Assembly: GCF_025809055.1 (NCBI RefSeq)
Contig: NZ_CP075529.1
Coordinates: 2,591,501-2,655,500 of the forward strand
DNA from: Devosia sp.
GTDB taxonomy: Bacteria; Pseudomonadota; Alphaproteobacteria; Rhizobiales; Devosiaceae
Reading direction: 5' to 3'
DNA length: 64,000 nucleotides
A model generated the notes under the pieces. That model saw nothing but the letters and a program-made list of their open reading frames with translations, was not told where the DNA came from and did no database searches. The translations under genes and the position numbers were made by a program. Below, piece after piece: positions 40,925-50,858 of this stretch (position 1 is its first letter; every line of letters begins with the position of its first letter).

Positions 40925-42547
40925 ATGTCCCAGATCACCAATCCCATTCTTCCCGGTTTCAACCCGGACCCTTCCATTCTGAGGGTCGGGGACGATTATT
41001 ACATCGCCACCTCGACCTTTGAGTGGTTTCCCGGGGTGCAGATCCATCATTCCAAGGATCTGGCGAACTGGGAGCTGGTCACGAGGCCCCTCACGCGCAA
41101 GAGCCAGCTCGACATGCGCGGCGATCCCGATAGCTGCGGGGTCTGGGCGCCGTGCCTCACCCATGACGGGGAAAAATTCTGGCTGGTCTATACCGACGTC
41201 AAGCGCAAGGACGGCTCGTTCAAGGACGCGCATAATTACATCGTCTGGGCCGACAGCATCGAGGGGCCGTGGTCCGACCCGGTCTATGTCAATTCATCGG
41301 GCTTCGACCCCAGCCTCTTCCATGACGATGACGGCAGGAAGTGGTTCGTCAACATGCTCTGGGACCACCGCACGCGGCCGCTGAAATTTGCCGGCATCGC
41401 GCTGCAGGAATTCGACCCCAAGGCCGGAAAACTCGTGGGGCCGGTCAAGAACATCTACAAGGGCACCGATCTCAAGCTGGTCGAGGGCCCCCATCTCTAT
41501 AAGCGCAATGGGTGGTACTACCTGCTGACGGCCGAAGGCGGCACGGCCTATGATCATGCCTGCACCTTTGCCCGCTCGCGCAATCTGGACGGGCCCTACG
41601 AGACCCATCCACAAAAGCACATCCTGACCAGCAAGGATGCACCGCTCGCCGCCCTGCAGCGGGCCGGTCATGGCGATATCGTCGAGACGCCCGAGGGCAA
41701 GACCTATCTCGTGCACCTGACCGGCCGCCCGACCACCCAGGAACGCCGCTGCGTGCTGGGCCGCGAGACGGCGATCCAGGAGGCCTATTGGGGCGAGGAC
41801 GACTGGCTCTATGTCAAGAACGGGCCGGTGCCATCGCTGCATGTCGAGGTGCCGGGCACGCGCGACGAGGCCAAATACTGGGCCGAGCAGCGCTATACGT
41901 TCGAGAACGGCCTGCCTATGGACTTCCAGTGGCTGCGCACGCCCGAACCCGAGCGGATTTTTTCGACCGGGAAAGGCAAGCTGACCCTGTTCGGCCGCGA
42001 GAGCATCGGCTCCTGGTTCGAACAGGCCTTGGTGGCCCGCCGTCAGCAGCATTTCTCCTATGATGCCGAGACCGTGGTGGATTTCCCCGCCACCGACGAA
42101 CGCACCATGGCGGGGCTGACGGCCTATTACAGCCGCTACAACTTCTTCTATCTCGCCGTCACCGCCCATTCCGATGGCCAGCGCGAACTGCTGATCATGA
42201 ATTCGGAAGTGTCCTGGCCTGACGGCAATCTGAGCTTTCCGGCGGCGCCGGTGCAGATACCAAACGAGGGCAAGGTCAGGCTGGCGCTGACCATTCGCGG
42301 GCGCAGGCTGCAGTTCTTCTACGCACTCGAGGGGCAGGACCTGCAGCCGATCGGGCCGGTCTTTGATGCCTCGATCCTCTCGGACGAATGCGGCGGCCAC
42401 CAGGCCCATGGCAGCTTTACCGGCGCCTTTGTCGGCGTGGCCGCGCACGATCTCAACGGCACGGCAAGCCCGGCGGTGTTCGACTATTTCACCTATCGCC
42501 CCCAGCATGACGCCAGCGATCGCTACGAGATCGAGAGCCTGAGCTAG
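40925..42547 (+). CDS. GH43 beta-xylosidase
   Basis: Releases xylose from xylo-oligosaccharides; arabinofuranosidase activity is possible in this family. 540 residues, no signal peptide, so intracellular. The five-bladed propeller has its catalytic base Asp15 in GFNPDPSIL, the pKa-modulating Asp near 127 in SGFDPSLF and the acid Glu near 187 in LVEGPHLYKR. A C-terminal beta-sandwich (about 330-530) is typical of the GH43 xylosidases. It lies 155 nt after xylA behind a repeat, giving a xylose-use unit with galM, xylB and xylA. No uptake system is present here. Confidence 0.94.
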   Translation: MSQITNPILPGFNPDPSILRVGDDYYIATSTFEWFPGVQIHHSKDLANWELVTRPLTRKSQLDMRGDPDSCGVWAPCLTHDGEKFWLVYTDVKRKDGSFKDAHNYIVWADSIEGPWSDPVYVNSSGFDPSLFHDDDGRKWFVNMLWDHRTRPLKFAGIALQEFDPKAGKLVGPVKNIYKGTDLKLVEGPHLYKRNGWYYLLTAEGGTAYDHACTFARSRNLDGPYETHPQKHILTSKDAPLAALQRAGHGDIVETPEGKTYLVHLTGRPTTQERRCVLGRETAIQEAYWGEDDWLYVKNGPVPSLHVEVPGTRDEAKYWAEQRYTFENGLPMDFQWLRTPEPERIFSTGKGKLTLFGRESIGSWFEQALVARRQQHFSYDAETVVDFPATDERTMAGLTAYYSRYNFFYLAVTAHSDGQRELLIMNSEVSWPDGNLSFPAAPVQIPNEGKVRLALTIRGRRLQFFYALEGQDLQPIGPVFDASILSDECGGHQAHGSFTGAFVGVAAHDLNGTASPAVFDYFTYRPQHDASDRYEIESLS

Positions 42548-42698
42548 ACCGGCCCGCATCACATTTTTCTCAATCGGGGGCGACAGCCTCCGGTTTGAGG
42601 TTTAATCTCCTCGCCATAGCGGTCGCGATCTGTTGCGTCTCGCGCCAGCCATGCGCCACGCAATGCGATTGCGGCCTCCTGTGCGAGGAGAGGTGACC

Positions 42699-43514
42699 AT
42701 GGCCAGAATGCATGTCATGGCCGGCATCGGCGACAAGTTCGACAAGCCGGCAATCCGAACCATTACCGTGTCCGATCTGGGCGACGTGCTGCGCCAGGGC
42801 ATGGCCGACTTCTGGGCCCGGCCCAGCCATTACATCGTTTTGATGCTGATCTATCCGATCATCGGCATCGTGTTGGCCGTCTGGATGAATGGCTGGCACA
42901 GCTGGACCCTGCTCTATCCACTGGTCGGCGGCTTCGCGCTGGTGGGGCCGGTGGCCGCGCTGCCGCTCTACGAAATATCCCGCAGGCGGGAAATGGGCGA
43001 AAACCCGGGCTGGCGCGAAGCGATGAGCGTCATCCGCTCGCCGGCCATCGGCAGCATCATGGCGGTGGCCGCGCTGCTCTTCATCTTCTTCACGCTCTGG
43101 CTCACCAGCGCCCAGGCCCTCTATGAGAGCCTGTTCGGGGCCTCGCCGCCGCGGACATTGACCGGCCTTCTCGACCAGGTGCTGACCCAGCCCGGCGGCC
43201 GCACGCTGCTCGCGGTGGGCACGGGGCTTGGCGCGCTGTTTGCGCTGGCGGTGCTGTGCACCAGCGTCATCGCCTTCCCGCTGCTGCTCGACCGCGATGT
43301 CGGGGCCTATGTGGCGGTCGAGACCTCCATGCGGGCCGTGCTCTACAACCGCGTGCCCCTGTTTGTCTGGGGCGTGATCGTGGGGGCGGGCCTGTTCCTG
43401 GCCTCGATACCGCTCTTTGTCGGCCTCGCGCTGGTCCTGCCGATATTCGGGCACGCGACCTGGCATCTCTACCGCAAGCTGGTGGAGCCGGTTTCGATGA
43501 TCCGCGGTCAGTAG
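42699..43514 (+). CDS. DUF2189 family integral membrane protein
   Basis: 271 residues with about six membrane segments (YIVLMLIYPIIGIVLAVWM, LLYPLVGGFALVGPVAALPL, IMAVAALLFIFFTLWL, LLAVGTGLGALFALAVLC, VPLFVWGVIVGAGLFLASI, IPLFVGLALVLPIFGHATW). The PLYEISRRREMG and FGHATWHLYRKLV signatures mark the DUF2189 family, found beside cytochrome or respiratory genes elsewhere; function unknown. GAGGAGAGG precedes the ATG. mutS begins 149 nt downstream. Confidence 0.88.
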   Translation: MARMHVMAGIGDKFDKPAIRTITVSDLGDVLRQGMADFWARPSHYIVLMLIYPIIGIVLAVWMNGWHSWTLLYPLVGGFALVGPVAALPLYEISRRREMGENPGWREAMSVIRSPAIGSIMAVAALLFIFFTLWLTSAQALYESLFGASPPRTLTGLLDQVLTQPGGRTLLAVGTGLGALFALAVLCTSVIAFPLLLDRDVGAYVAVETSMRAVLYNRVPLFVWGVIVGAGLFLASIPLFVGLALVLPIFGHATWHLYRKLVEPVSMIRGQ

Positions 43515-43663
43515 CGGCTCTGGGCCCACCCCGTCCCATCGCGGACGGGGCCGCGCCGGCCAGCGCTGCGCGAAGCTGGGCAAAGTGGACGCCCGGCGGT
43601 TGGATTCCGCGGGCGAAACGCCTAAGGTCCGGCATCATTTTCGTGCCCGAACCGCCCGCGCCA

Positions 43664-46378
43664 ATGGATCACACTCCCCTCGAGGCCGATAAAGCCGGCC
43701 CCGCCGCCGTGGGTCTGACGCCCATGATGGCGCAGTATTTCGAGATCAAGTCGGTCAATCCCGGCTATCTGTTGTTTTACCGCATGGGCGATTTCTACGA
43801 ATTGTTCTTCGAGGACGCCGAAATCGCCTCGGCCGCCTTGGGCATCGTCCTCACGAAACGCGGAAAACATCTGGGCGAGGATATCGGGATGTGCGGCGTG
43901 CCCATCCATGCCGCCAATGACTATCTCAACAAGCTGATCAAGCTGGGCCACCGCGTCGCCATCTGCGAACAGATGGAAGACCCTGCCGAAGCCAAGAAGC
44001 GCGGCAGCAAGTCCGTGGTGCGGCGCGACGTTGTGCGGCTGGTGACGCCCGGCACCCTGACCGAGGACGATCACCTCGACGCCCGCAGTGCCAACTACCT
44101 GGCGTGCCTGGCCATGCTGCGCCATGGCGACACCGATTTCGCCCTGGCCTGGGCCGATATCTCGACCGGGGAGACCTTTGTCTCCGACCTGCGCGCCGAC
44201 CAGGTGCAGGACGAAATGGCGCGCATCGATCCGGCCGAACTGCTGCTGACAGATGCCGTACGCGCCGCCCTGACCGAAAGACACCTGTTTGCGCCGGGAT
44301 GGGCGCAGATTGCCGTCTCCATCCCCGTCGCCGACAGCGAAGCGGCGCTGCCCGCTTTGCGCGAAACCTTCTCCAGCGACAGTTTCGACCCCACCGCGCT
44401 CAGCCGCGTCGGGCGGGCGGCGCTGGGCGCCCTGGCCCAATATGTCGCCGAGAGCCAGAAGGGCCGCCATCCGCCCTTGCGGCCGCCCCAGGCCAATGCC
44501 GGCGATTTGACCATGAGCATCGATGCGGCAACGCGCGCTTCGCTCGAAATTCTCCAGACCCAGCGGGGACAGGTCAAAGGCTCCCTCCGCCAGGCGGTGG
44601 ACCTGACGGTGACCGCGCCCGGCGCGCGTCTGCTTGCGGCGCGGCTGGCGGCGCCCCTGCGCCAGGCTCAGCCGATCAATGCCCGGCTCGATGCGGTGGC
44701 GCTTTTGGTGGACGACACCATGCTGCGCGCCCGGCTGCGCCAGGACCTCAAAGCGGTACCGGACCTGGCCCGCGCCCTCTCCCGGCTCAGCCTCGAGCGC
44801 GGCGGTCCGCGTGATCTGGCCGCCATCGGCAAGGCGGTCAGCGCGGCGATTGCGCTGTCGGGTCACCTCGCTGCCGTCGCCGAGCCGCCGCAGGTGCTGG
44901 CTGAACTGGGCACGATCCTGGCCTCGGCGCCCCGGCCGCTGGCTTCCGAACTGGCGCTGGCGCTGGATGACGACCTGCCGCTATTGAGCCGCGACGGTGG
45001 CTTCGTGCGCGCCGCCTATGACGGCCGGCTCGATGAAGAGCGCGCGCTGGGACAGGAAACCCGTGCCGTGGTTGCGGCGCTGCAGGCCCGGCTGGTCGAA
45101 GAAACCGGATTGCGCACCCTGCGCATCAAGCACAATGGGGTATTGGGCTATTTCGTCGAAGTGCCCTCGGCCCAGGGCGGCAAGCTTCTGGAGCCGCCCC
45201 TGCGCGACACCTTCATTCATCGCCAGACCCTGGCCAATGCCATGCGGTTCACCACGACGGAACTGGCGGAGCTCGAAGGCCGGATCGCCAAGGCGCAGGA
45301 CGCCGCGCTCGCCATCGAAACCGCCATCTTTACGCGGCTGCGCGAGGCGGTGCTGGCCCGCACCGCCGATCTGCAGGCCCTGGCAGACCGCCTTGCCGAA
45401 CTCGATGTGTTCGCCGCTCTCGCCGAAGTGTCCGCCACGCGGCACTATTGCCGCCCGATCGTCGACGACAGCCTTGCTTTCGCCATTTCCGGCGGGCGCC
45501 ATCCGGTCGTGGAAATCATGGTGCAGCAAGCCGGCCAGAGTTTCGTGGCCAATGACGCGGACCTTTCGGGCAGCGATGCCGCGGGCGGCGGTGCCCTGTG
45601 GCTGGTGACCGGCCCCAATATGGGCGGTAAATCCACCTTTTTGCGCCAGAATGCCCTCATCGCCATCCTGGCGCAGATGGGCTGCTTCGTGCCCGCCGAC
45701 AGCGCCCATATCGGGGTTGTCGACCGCCTGTTTTCGCGGGTCGGGGCCAGCGATGACATCGCTCATGGCCGCTCGACCTTCATGGTCGAAATGGTCGAAA
45801 CGGCAGCTATTCTCAATCGCGCGACGCGGCAAAGCCTGGTGGTGCTCGACGAGATCGGGCGCGGTACGGCGACGTTTGACGGGCTATCCATTGCCTGGGC
45901 TTCGGTGGAGGCTCTGCACGAAACCACCGGCTGCCGGGCCCTGTTCGCCACCCATTTCCACGAGCTGACGAGCCTTGCCAAGACTCTTGGCCGGGTTGCC
46001 AATGTCACCATGAAGGTGCGCGAATGGGAGGGCGAAGTGGTCTTCCTGCACGAAGTGGGGCCGGGCGCTGCCGACCGCTCCTATGGTATCCAGGTGGCGC
46101 GCCTGGCCGGCCTGCCTGAAACCGTGCTGACCCGGGCCCGACAGGTGCTCGACCTGCTCGAGCAGCGCGCCGCCGGCACCGGCTCTTCCAGCAGCAAGGC
46201 CGGCGTGCTAGACGACTTGCCGCTCTTTGCCCATCGGCCGCCCGCCCCGGCGCCCAAGGGCAAGGATCCCGTTCACGATGCGCTCGATGCCCTCCGTCCC
46301 GATGAAATGACGCCGCGGGAGGCAATCGAGATGCTCTACCAGTTGAAGAATATTCGCGATGACGCTCGCCGAAGCTGA
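43664..46378 (+). CDS. mutS: DNA mismatch repair protein MutS
   Basis: Recognises mismatches and recruits MutL. 904 residues. Domain I carries the mismatch-reading FYELFFEDA (about 42-50); connector, lever and clamp regions follow; the ATPase domain has Walker A TGPNMGGKSTFLRQ (about 647-660), VVLDEIGRGTATFDGL and ATHFHELTSL. The ATG giving MDHTPLEADK was chosen; a GTG 21 nt upstream is possible, and the much longer frame overlaps the DUF2189 gene in another frame. It overlaps glnD by 20 nt. Confidence 0.96.
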   Translation: MDHTPLEADKAGPAAVGLTPMMAQYFEIKSVNPGYLLFYRMGDFYELFFEDAEIASAALGIVLTKRGKHLGEDIGMCGVPIHAANDYLNKLIKLGHRVAICEQMEDPAEAKKRGSKSVVRRDVVRLVTPGTLTEDDHLDARSANYLACLAMLRHGDTDFALAWADISTGETFVSDLRADQVQDEMARIDPAELLLTDAVRAALTERHLFAPGWAQIAVSIPVADSEAALPALRETFSSDSFDPTALSRVGRAALGALAQYVAESQKGRHPPLRPPQANAGDLTMSIDAATRASLEILQTQRGQVKGSLRQAVDLTVTAPGARLLAARLAAPLRQAQPINARLDAVALLVDDTMLRARLRQDLKAVPDLARALSRLSLERGGPRDLAAIGKAVSAAIALSGHLAAVAEPPQVLAELGTILASAPRPLASELALALDDDLPLLSRDGGFVRAAYDGRLDEERALGQETRAVVAALQARLVEETGLRTLRIKHNGVLGYFVEVPSAQGGKLLEPPLRDTFIHRQTLANAMRFTTTELAELEGRIAKAQDAALAIETAIFTRLREAVLARTADLQALADRLAELDVFAALAEVSATRHYCRPIVDDSLAFAISGGRHPVVEIMVQQAGQSFVANDADLSGSDAAGGGALWLVTGPNMGGKSTFLRQNALIAILAQMGCFVPADSAHIGVVDRLFSRVGASDDIAHGRSTFMVEMVETAAILNRATRQSLVVLDEIGRGTATFDGLSIAWASVEALHETTGCRALFATHFHELTSLAKTLGRVANVTMKVREWEGEVVFLHEVGPGAADRSYGIQVARLAGLPETVLTRARQVLDLLEQRAAGTGSSSSKAGVLDDLPLFAHRPPAPAPKGKDPVHDALDALRPDEMTPREAIEMLYQLKNIRDDARRS

Positions 46379-49154
46379 GGCCAAGCCCAAAAAGGCACTC
46401 TTCGCGCTCAAGAGTGCCGAGACGATCCTGGCTGAGCTCGACGCGGCCGTGGGCGCCGAGCCGCCCAAGACCCCGGCCGCCCGCGCCCTGGTGCTGGCCC
46501 ATATCCGCCAGACCCTTGCCGAAGCGCGCAAGAGCGCCGAAGCTGAACTCTTGGCCAATGGGCGGGGCACCCGCTGCGCCCAGAATATCTGCGATGCCCA
46601 GGATGAAATCATCCGCGCGGTGCATCGCTATGCGGTGAGCCGGGTCTATCCGGTGGACAATCCTTCCGGCGCCGAGGCCGTCGCCCTGGCCGCGGTGGGC
46701 GGCTATGGCCGCGGCACGCTGGCGCCGGGCAGCGATATCGACCTGTTGTTCATCCTGCCCTACAAGCAGACGCCCTGGGGCGAGCAGGTCACCGAATATA
46801 TCCTCTACATGCTCTGGGACCTCGGCCAGAAGGTCGGGCACGCGGTGCGCTCGGTCGACGAATGCATCCGCATGGCCCGGGCCGACATGACGGTGCGCAC
46901 CGCCACGCTCGAAGCGCGGTTCCTCACCGGCGACAAGGCACTTTACGAGCAATTGGTGCATCGGTTCGAAACCGAAATCATGCCCAAGACCGGGCCCGAA
47001 TTCATCGCCGCGAAAATGGCCGAGCGCGATGAGCGGCACAAGCAGATGGGCAATACCCGCTATGTGGTCGAGCCCAATATCAAGGACGGCAAGGGGGGCC
47101 TGCGCGACCTCAACACCCTGTTCTGGATCGGAAAGTACTTTTACCAGGTCAAGACCAGCACCGAGCTGGTGCGCAAGGGCGTTCTGAGTGCCGCCGAGAA
47201 CCGGCTGTTTTCCCGCGCCGAGGATTTTCTGTGGGCGGTGCGCTGTCACCTGCATTTTCTCACCGGCCGCGCCGACGAGAAGCTGACCTTCGACGTGCAG
47301 CCAGACCTGGCCCGGCGCATGGGCTATGCCGAGCGGCTCGGCATGCTGGGTGTCGAGCGCTTCATGAAGCGCTATTTCCTCGTCGCCAAGGATGTGGGCG
47401 ACCTCACCCGCATCATCTGCGCCAGCCTCGAATTCCACCATGCCAAGGACATGGACCTGGTCGGGCGCGTGCTGGCCCCGTTCCGCGCGGGCAAGAGCAA
47501 GATCAAGGGCGAAACCGATTTCATCGTCGATACCGGCCGGCTCAACATCACCAATCCCGATGTGTTCGAAAAGGACCCGGTCAACCTCATCCGCATGTTC
47601 ATGGTGGCCGGCCGCGAGGAACTGCTGTTCCACCCCGACGCCATCAAGCGACTGCGCGGCAGCCTCCGGCTCATCGACAACAAGCTGCGGACCGACAGCA
47701 AGGCCAATGGCCATTTCCTGACCATCCTGACCAGCCCGCTTTATGTCGAGCGCATCCTGCGAGCGATGAACGAGAGCGGGGTGCTGGGCAAGTTCGTGCC
47801 CGATTTCGGCAAGATCGTCGCCCTGATGCAGTTCAACATGTATCACCACTATACGGTGGACGAGCACCTGATCCGCGCCGTCGGGGTGATGGCCGAGATT
47901 GCCAATGGCGGGCTGCGCAAGGAATTGCCGCTGACCCATGAGCTCCTGCCGCAGCTCAACGATACGCGCCTGCTCTATGTGGCGCTGTTCCTGCACGACA
48001 TCGCCAAGGGGCGTCCGGAGGACCATTCGACCGCCGGCGCCCGGATTGCCAAGAAACTCTGCCCGCGCTTCGGCCTGACCCCGGCCGAGACCGATACGGT
48101 TTCCTGGCTGATCGAATATCACCTGCTGATGAGCGAAATCGCCCAGGCGCGCGATATCCAGGACCCCGAAACCGCCAAGGCCTTTGCCGATGTGGTGCAA
48201 TCGCCCCAACGTCTGGCACTTTTGATGATCCTCACCGCCTGCGATATCCGCGCCGTGGGGCCGGGCACCTGGACGGGCTGGAAGGGGAGCCTGTTGCGGG
48301 CGCTTTACTATGCCACCGAGCCGCTGCTCTCGGGCGGGCACAGCCAGGTGAGCCATACCGATCGCATCGAGCAGGCGCGCACCGCCTTGGCCAAGGCGCT
48401 GGACTCCTGGCCGCCGGCCGAAATCGAGGCCTATTCGGCCCGCCATTACGATCACTACTGGCTGCGGGCCGAGCCGGAACTGCAGATCGAGCACGCGCGC
48501 ATGATCCGCCAGGCCGACCAGTCGGGCCAGCCCTTTGCCGGCTCGATTCGCATCAAGGCCTTCGAGGGCATTACCGAAGTTTCGTTCTATACCCCCGACC
48601 ATCCGCGCCTGCTGTCGCTGATCGCCGGCGCCTGCACCATGCAGGATGCCTCGATCATCGGGGCGCAGATCTTTTCGACGCGCGACGGCCGCGCCATCGA
48701 TACGTTCCGCCTGCGCCGCAGCTTTACCAGCGATGAGGACGAAAAGGTCCGGGCGACGCGCATCATCGACACGGTCAAGCAATTGCTGCAGGGGCAGCGC
48801 CAGGTGCTGATCGACCTGGGCAAGGAAAGCCGGCACAACCGGCGCCTGAAACCCTTTGCGCTGCCGGCGCAGGTCTCGGTTTCCAACGCCATCTCGGAAA
48901 AGTTCACGGTCATCGAAGTCTCCGGCCTCGACCGGATCGGGCTGCTCTATGCGCTGACCCGCGAGATTTCCGACCTCAATCTCACCATCGGCTCGGCCCA
49001 TATCGGCACCTACGGCGAAAAGGCGGTGGACGTCTTCTACGTCACCGACCTCACCGGCCAGAAGATCCACGTCAAATCGCGCCAGAAGAAAATCCACGGC
49101 GCGCTGATGGGCGTGTTCGAGCGACCCGAGGACAAGCGGGTGGCCAATGGGTAG
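46359..49154 (+). CDS. glnD: Bifunctional [protein-PII] uridylyltransferase/uridylyl-removing enzyme
   Basis: Senses glutamine and modifies PII proteins, setting nitrogen regulation. 931 residues. The nucleotidyltransferase core shows VGGYGRGTLAPGSDIDLLFIL (about 108-128), and VVEPNIKDGKGGLRDLNTL is a classic GlnD segment. The HD hydrolase domain is marked by FLHDIAKGRPEDHS (about 545), and two ACT domains lie at about 725-800 and 845-915 (EVSGLDRIGLLYALTREISD). It begins inside the end of mutS, so it is probably translated from the same mRNA. Confidence 0.97.
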   Translation: MTLAEAEAKPKKALFALKSAETILAELDAAVGAEPPKTPAARALVLAHIRQTLAEARKSAEAELLANGRGTRCAQNICDAQDEIIRAVHRYAVSRVYPVDNPSGAEAVALAAVGGYGRGTLAPGSDIDLLFILPYKQTPWGEQVTEYILYMLWDLGQKVGHAVRSVDECIRMARADMTVRTATLEARFLTGDKALYEQLVHRFETEIMPKTGPEFIAAKMAERDERHKQMGNTRYVVEPNIKDGKGGLRDLNTLFWIGKYFYQVKTSTELVRKGVLSAAENRLFSRAEDFLWAVRCHLHFLTGRADEKLTFDVQPDLARRMGYAERLGMLGVERFMKRYFLVAKDVGDLTRIICASLEFHHAKDMDLVGRVLAPFRAGKSKIKGETDFIVDTGRLNITNPDVFEKDPVNLIRMFMVAGREELLFHPDAIKRLRGSLRLIDNKLRTDSKANGHFLTILTSPLYVERILRAMNESGVLGKFVPDFGKIVALMQFNMYHHYTVDEHLIRAVGVMAEIANGGLRKELPLTHELLPQLNDTRLLYVALFLHDIAKGRPEDHSTAGARIAKKLCPRFGLTPAETDTVSWLIEYHLLMSEIAQARDIQDPETAKAFADVVQSPQRLALLMILTACDIRAVGPGTWTGWKGSLLRALYYATEPLLSGGHSQVSHTDRIEQARTALAKALDSWPPAEIEAYSARHYDHYWLRAEPELQIEHARMIRQADQSGQPFAGSIRIKAFEGITEVSFYTPDHPRLLSLIAGACTMQDASIIGAQIFSTRDGRAIDTFRLRRSFTSDEDEKVRATRIIDTVKQLLQGQRQVLIDLGKESRHNRRLKPFALPAQVSVSNAISEKFTVIEVSGLDRIGLLYALTREISDLNLTIGSAHIGTYGEKAVDVFYVTDLTGQKIHVKSRQKKIHGALMGVFERPEDKRVANG

Positions 49155-49202
49155 GGGCGCAACTGGCGCCCTTATTTCTCACCCCGAGGGAGAGAAGGAC
49201 GC

Positions 49203-50765
49203 GTGAGCCTCTTCCGCAATTTTGTTTCGGTCGGCGCCCTGACCCTGGTGTCCCGCCTCGCCGGCTTCGTGCGCGATGCGCTTATGGCCGCGGTGCTGGG
49301 CACGGGGCCGGCGGCGGACGCGTTCTTTGCGGCCTTCCGCTTTCCCAACCTGTTCCGGCGCCTGTTTGCCGAGGGCGCCTTCAACACCGCCTTCGTGCCG
49401 ATGTTCTCCGGCGCCCTGGAACGGGACGGCGAGGACGGCGCACGGCTCCTGGCGGCGCGGATCATGAGCTGGCTGGTGGCCATGCTGGTGGTGGTGACCA
49501 TCCTGGTCGAAATCTTCATGCCGCAGATCATGGTCGCCTTCGTGCCCGGCTTCGTTGACGACAGGGAAAAGTTCGAGCTGACCGTGCTGTTGACGCGGAT
49601 CATGTTTCCTTATCTCGCCTGCATGTCGCTGATGGCGGCCTATGGCGCCATTCTCAACACGTTGGGCCGGTTTTTCGCCGCCGCCTTTGCGCCGGTACTG
49701 CTCAATATCGTCAACATCGCCATGCTCGTGCCGCTGGCAACGTTCTGGGTGCAGGCGCCCGAAGAGGCCACCATCTGGGTCGCGATGGCGACCATGGGTG
49801 GCGGCGTGGCGCAATTGGTGCTGGTCTGGGTGGCCATCCAGCGGGCCGGTTTCCGCCCCCGCCTGCAATGGCCGCGGCTTGATCCGGAGGTGCGCCGCTT
49901 CTGGGTGCTGGCGGTGCCGGCCATCCTGGCGGGGGGCATTACCCAGATCAATATCTTTGTCGGCACGATCATCGCCTCGGGCGCCGACAATGCGATTTCC
50001 GTGCTGTCCTATGCCGACCGGCTCTACCAGCTGCCGCTGGGCATTATCGGCATTGCCATCGGCACCGTGCTGCTGCCCGAACTCAGCCGGCACCTCAAGG
50101 GCGGTCGCGCCACCGAGGCGCGCCAGAGCCAGGACCAGGCGCTGTTCGTCTCCATGCTGCTGACCATGCCGGCCGCCTTCGCGCTGATGGCCCTGGCCGA
50201 ACCCATCGTGCGGGTGCTGTTCGAACGCGGGGCCTTCGACGTCCTGGCCACCACCCAGACCGCCGAGGCCCTGGTGGCCTTTGCGGCGGGCCTGCCGGCC
50301 TTCGTGTTGATCCGCGTGCTGCAGCCGGGCTTTTTTGCCCGCGAGGACACGATCACGCCCACCCTGTTCGCGGGCATCAGCGTCGTGGTCAATATCGCCA
50401 TATCGCTCTGGCTGTTTCCGAGCCTCGTCCATGTCGGCATTGCCATCGCCACTTCGGTCTCGGCCTGGATCAATGTGATCATGCTGGCCGTGGTGCTGGC
50501 GCTACGCGGCCATTTCCGGCTCGATCTGGCCCAGTGGCGCGGGCAGGGGGCGATCCTTGTCATTACCCTCGTCATGGGTGGCGCGCTGTGGCTATTGGCG
50601 GAACGCGGCGCGCACCTTCTGGCCCCGGGCAATCCGCTCTGGCTGCAGGCGGGCGTCCTAGCCTGCCTGATCGGCTTCGGGATCGCCACCTATTTCACCC
50701 TGATCCATATTTCCGGCACGCAGCGGCTGGGCCAGCTGCTGCGACGGTTGCGGCGCGGTGGGTAG
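49203..50765 (+). CDS. murJ: Lipid II flippase MurJ
   Basis: Moves lipid II across the inner membrane for peptidoglycan synthesis. 520 residues, about 14 membrane helices. It begins SLFRNFVSVGALTLVSRLAG and shows FRFPNLFRRLFAEGAFNTAF, the most conserved MurJ segment with its essential arginines, then VLSYADRLYQLPLGIIGIAIG. The start is GTG with AGAAGGA upstream. It follows glnD by 48 nt on the same strand. Confidence 0.97.
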   Translation: MSLFRNFVSVGALTLVSRLAGFVRDALMAAVLGTGPAADAFFAAFRFPNLFRRLFAEGAFNTAFVPMFSGALERDGEDGARLLAARIMSWLVAMLVVVTILVEIFMPQIMVAFVPGFVDDREKFELTVLLTRIMFPYLACMSLMAAYGAILNTLGRFFAAAFAPVLLNIVNIAMLVPLATFWVQAPEEATIWVAMATMGGGVAQLVLVWVAIQRAGFRPRLQWPRLDPEVRRFWVLAVPAILAGGITQINIFVGTIIASGADNAISVLSYADRLYQLPLGIIGIAIGTVLLPELSRHLKGGRATEARQSQDQALFVSMLLTMPAAFALMALAEPIVRVLFERGAFDVLATTQTAEALVAFAAGLPAFVLIRVLQPGFFAREDTITPTLFAGISVVVNIAISLWLFPSLVHVGIAIATSVSAWINVIMLAVVLALRGHFRLDLAQWRGQGAILVITLVMGGALWLLAERGAHLLAPGNPLWLQAGVLACLIGFGIATYFTLIHISGTQRLGQLLRRLRRGG

Positions 50766-50858
50766 GCTCCAACACGGGGTCATTCCGGCCTGCGCCGGGA
50801 TGACATCGGAGGTGATCGGGGATAAGTGTTCCAGACTTCAGTCGATCAGGCCTCTTCC

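Noticed and set aside
46005..49097. 1030-codon minus-strand open frame over glnD
   Set aside because: Fully covered by glnD with all its motifs; composition is typical of an antisense shadow.
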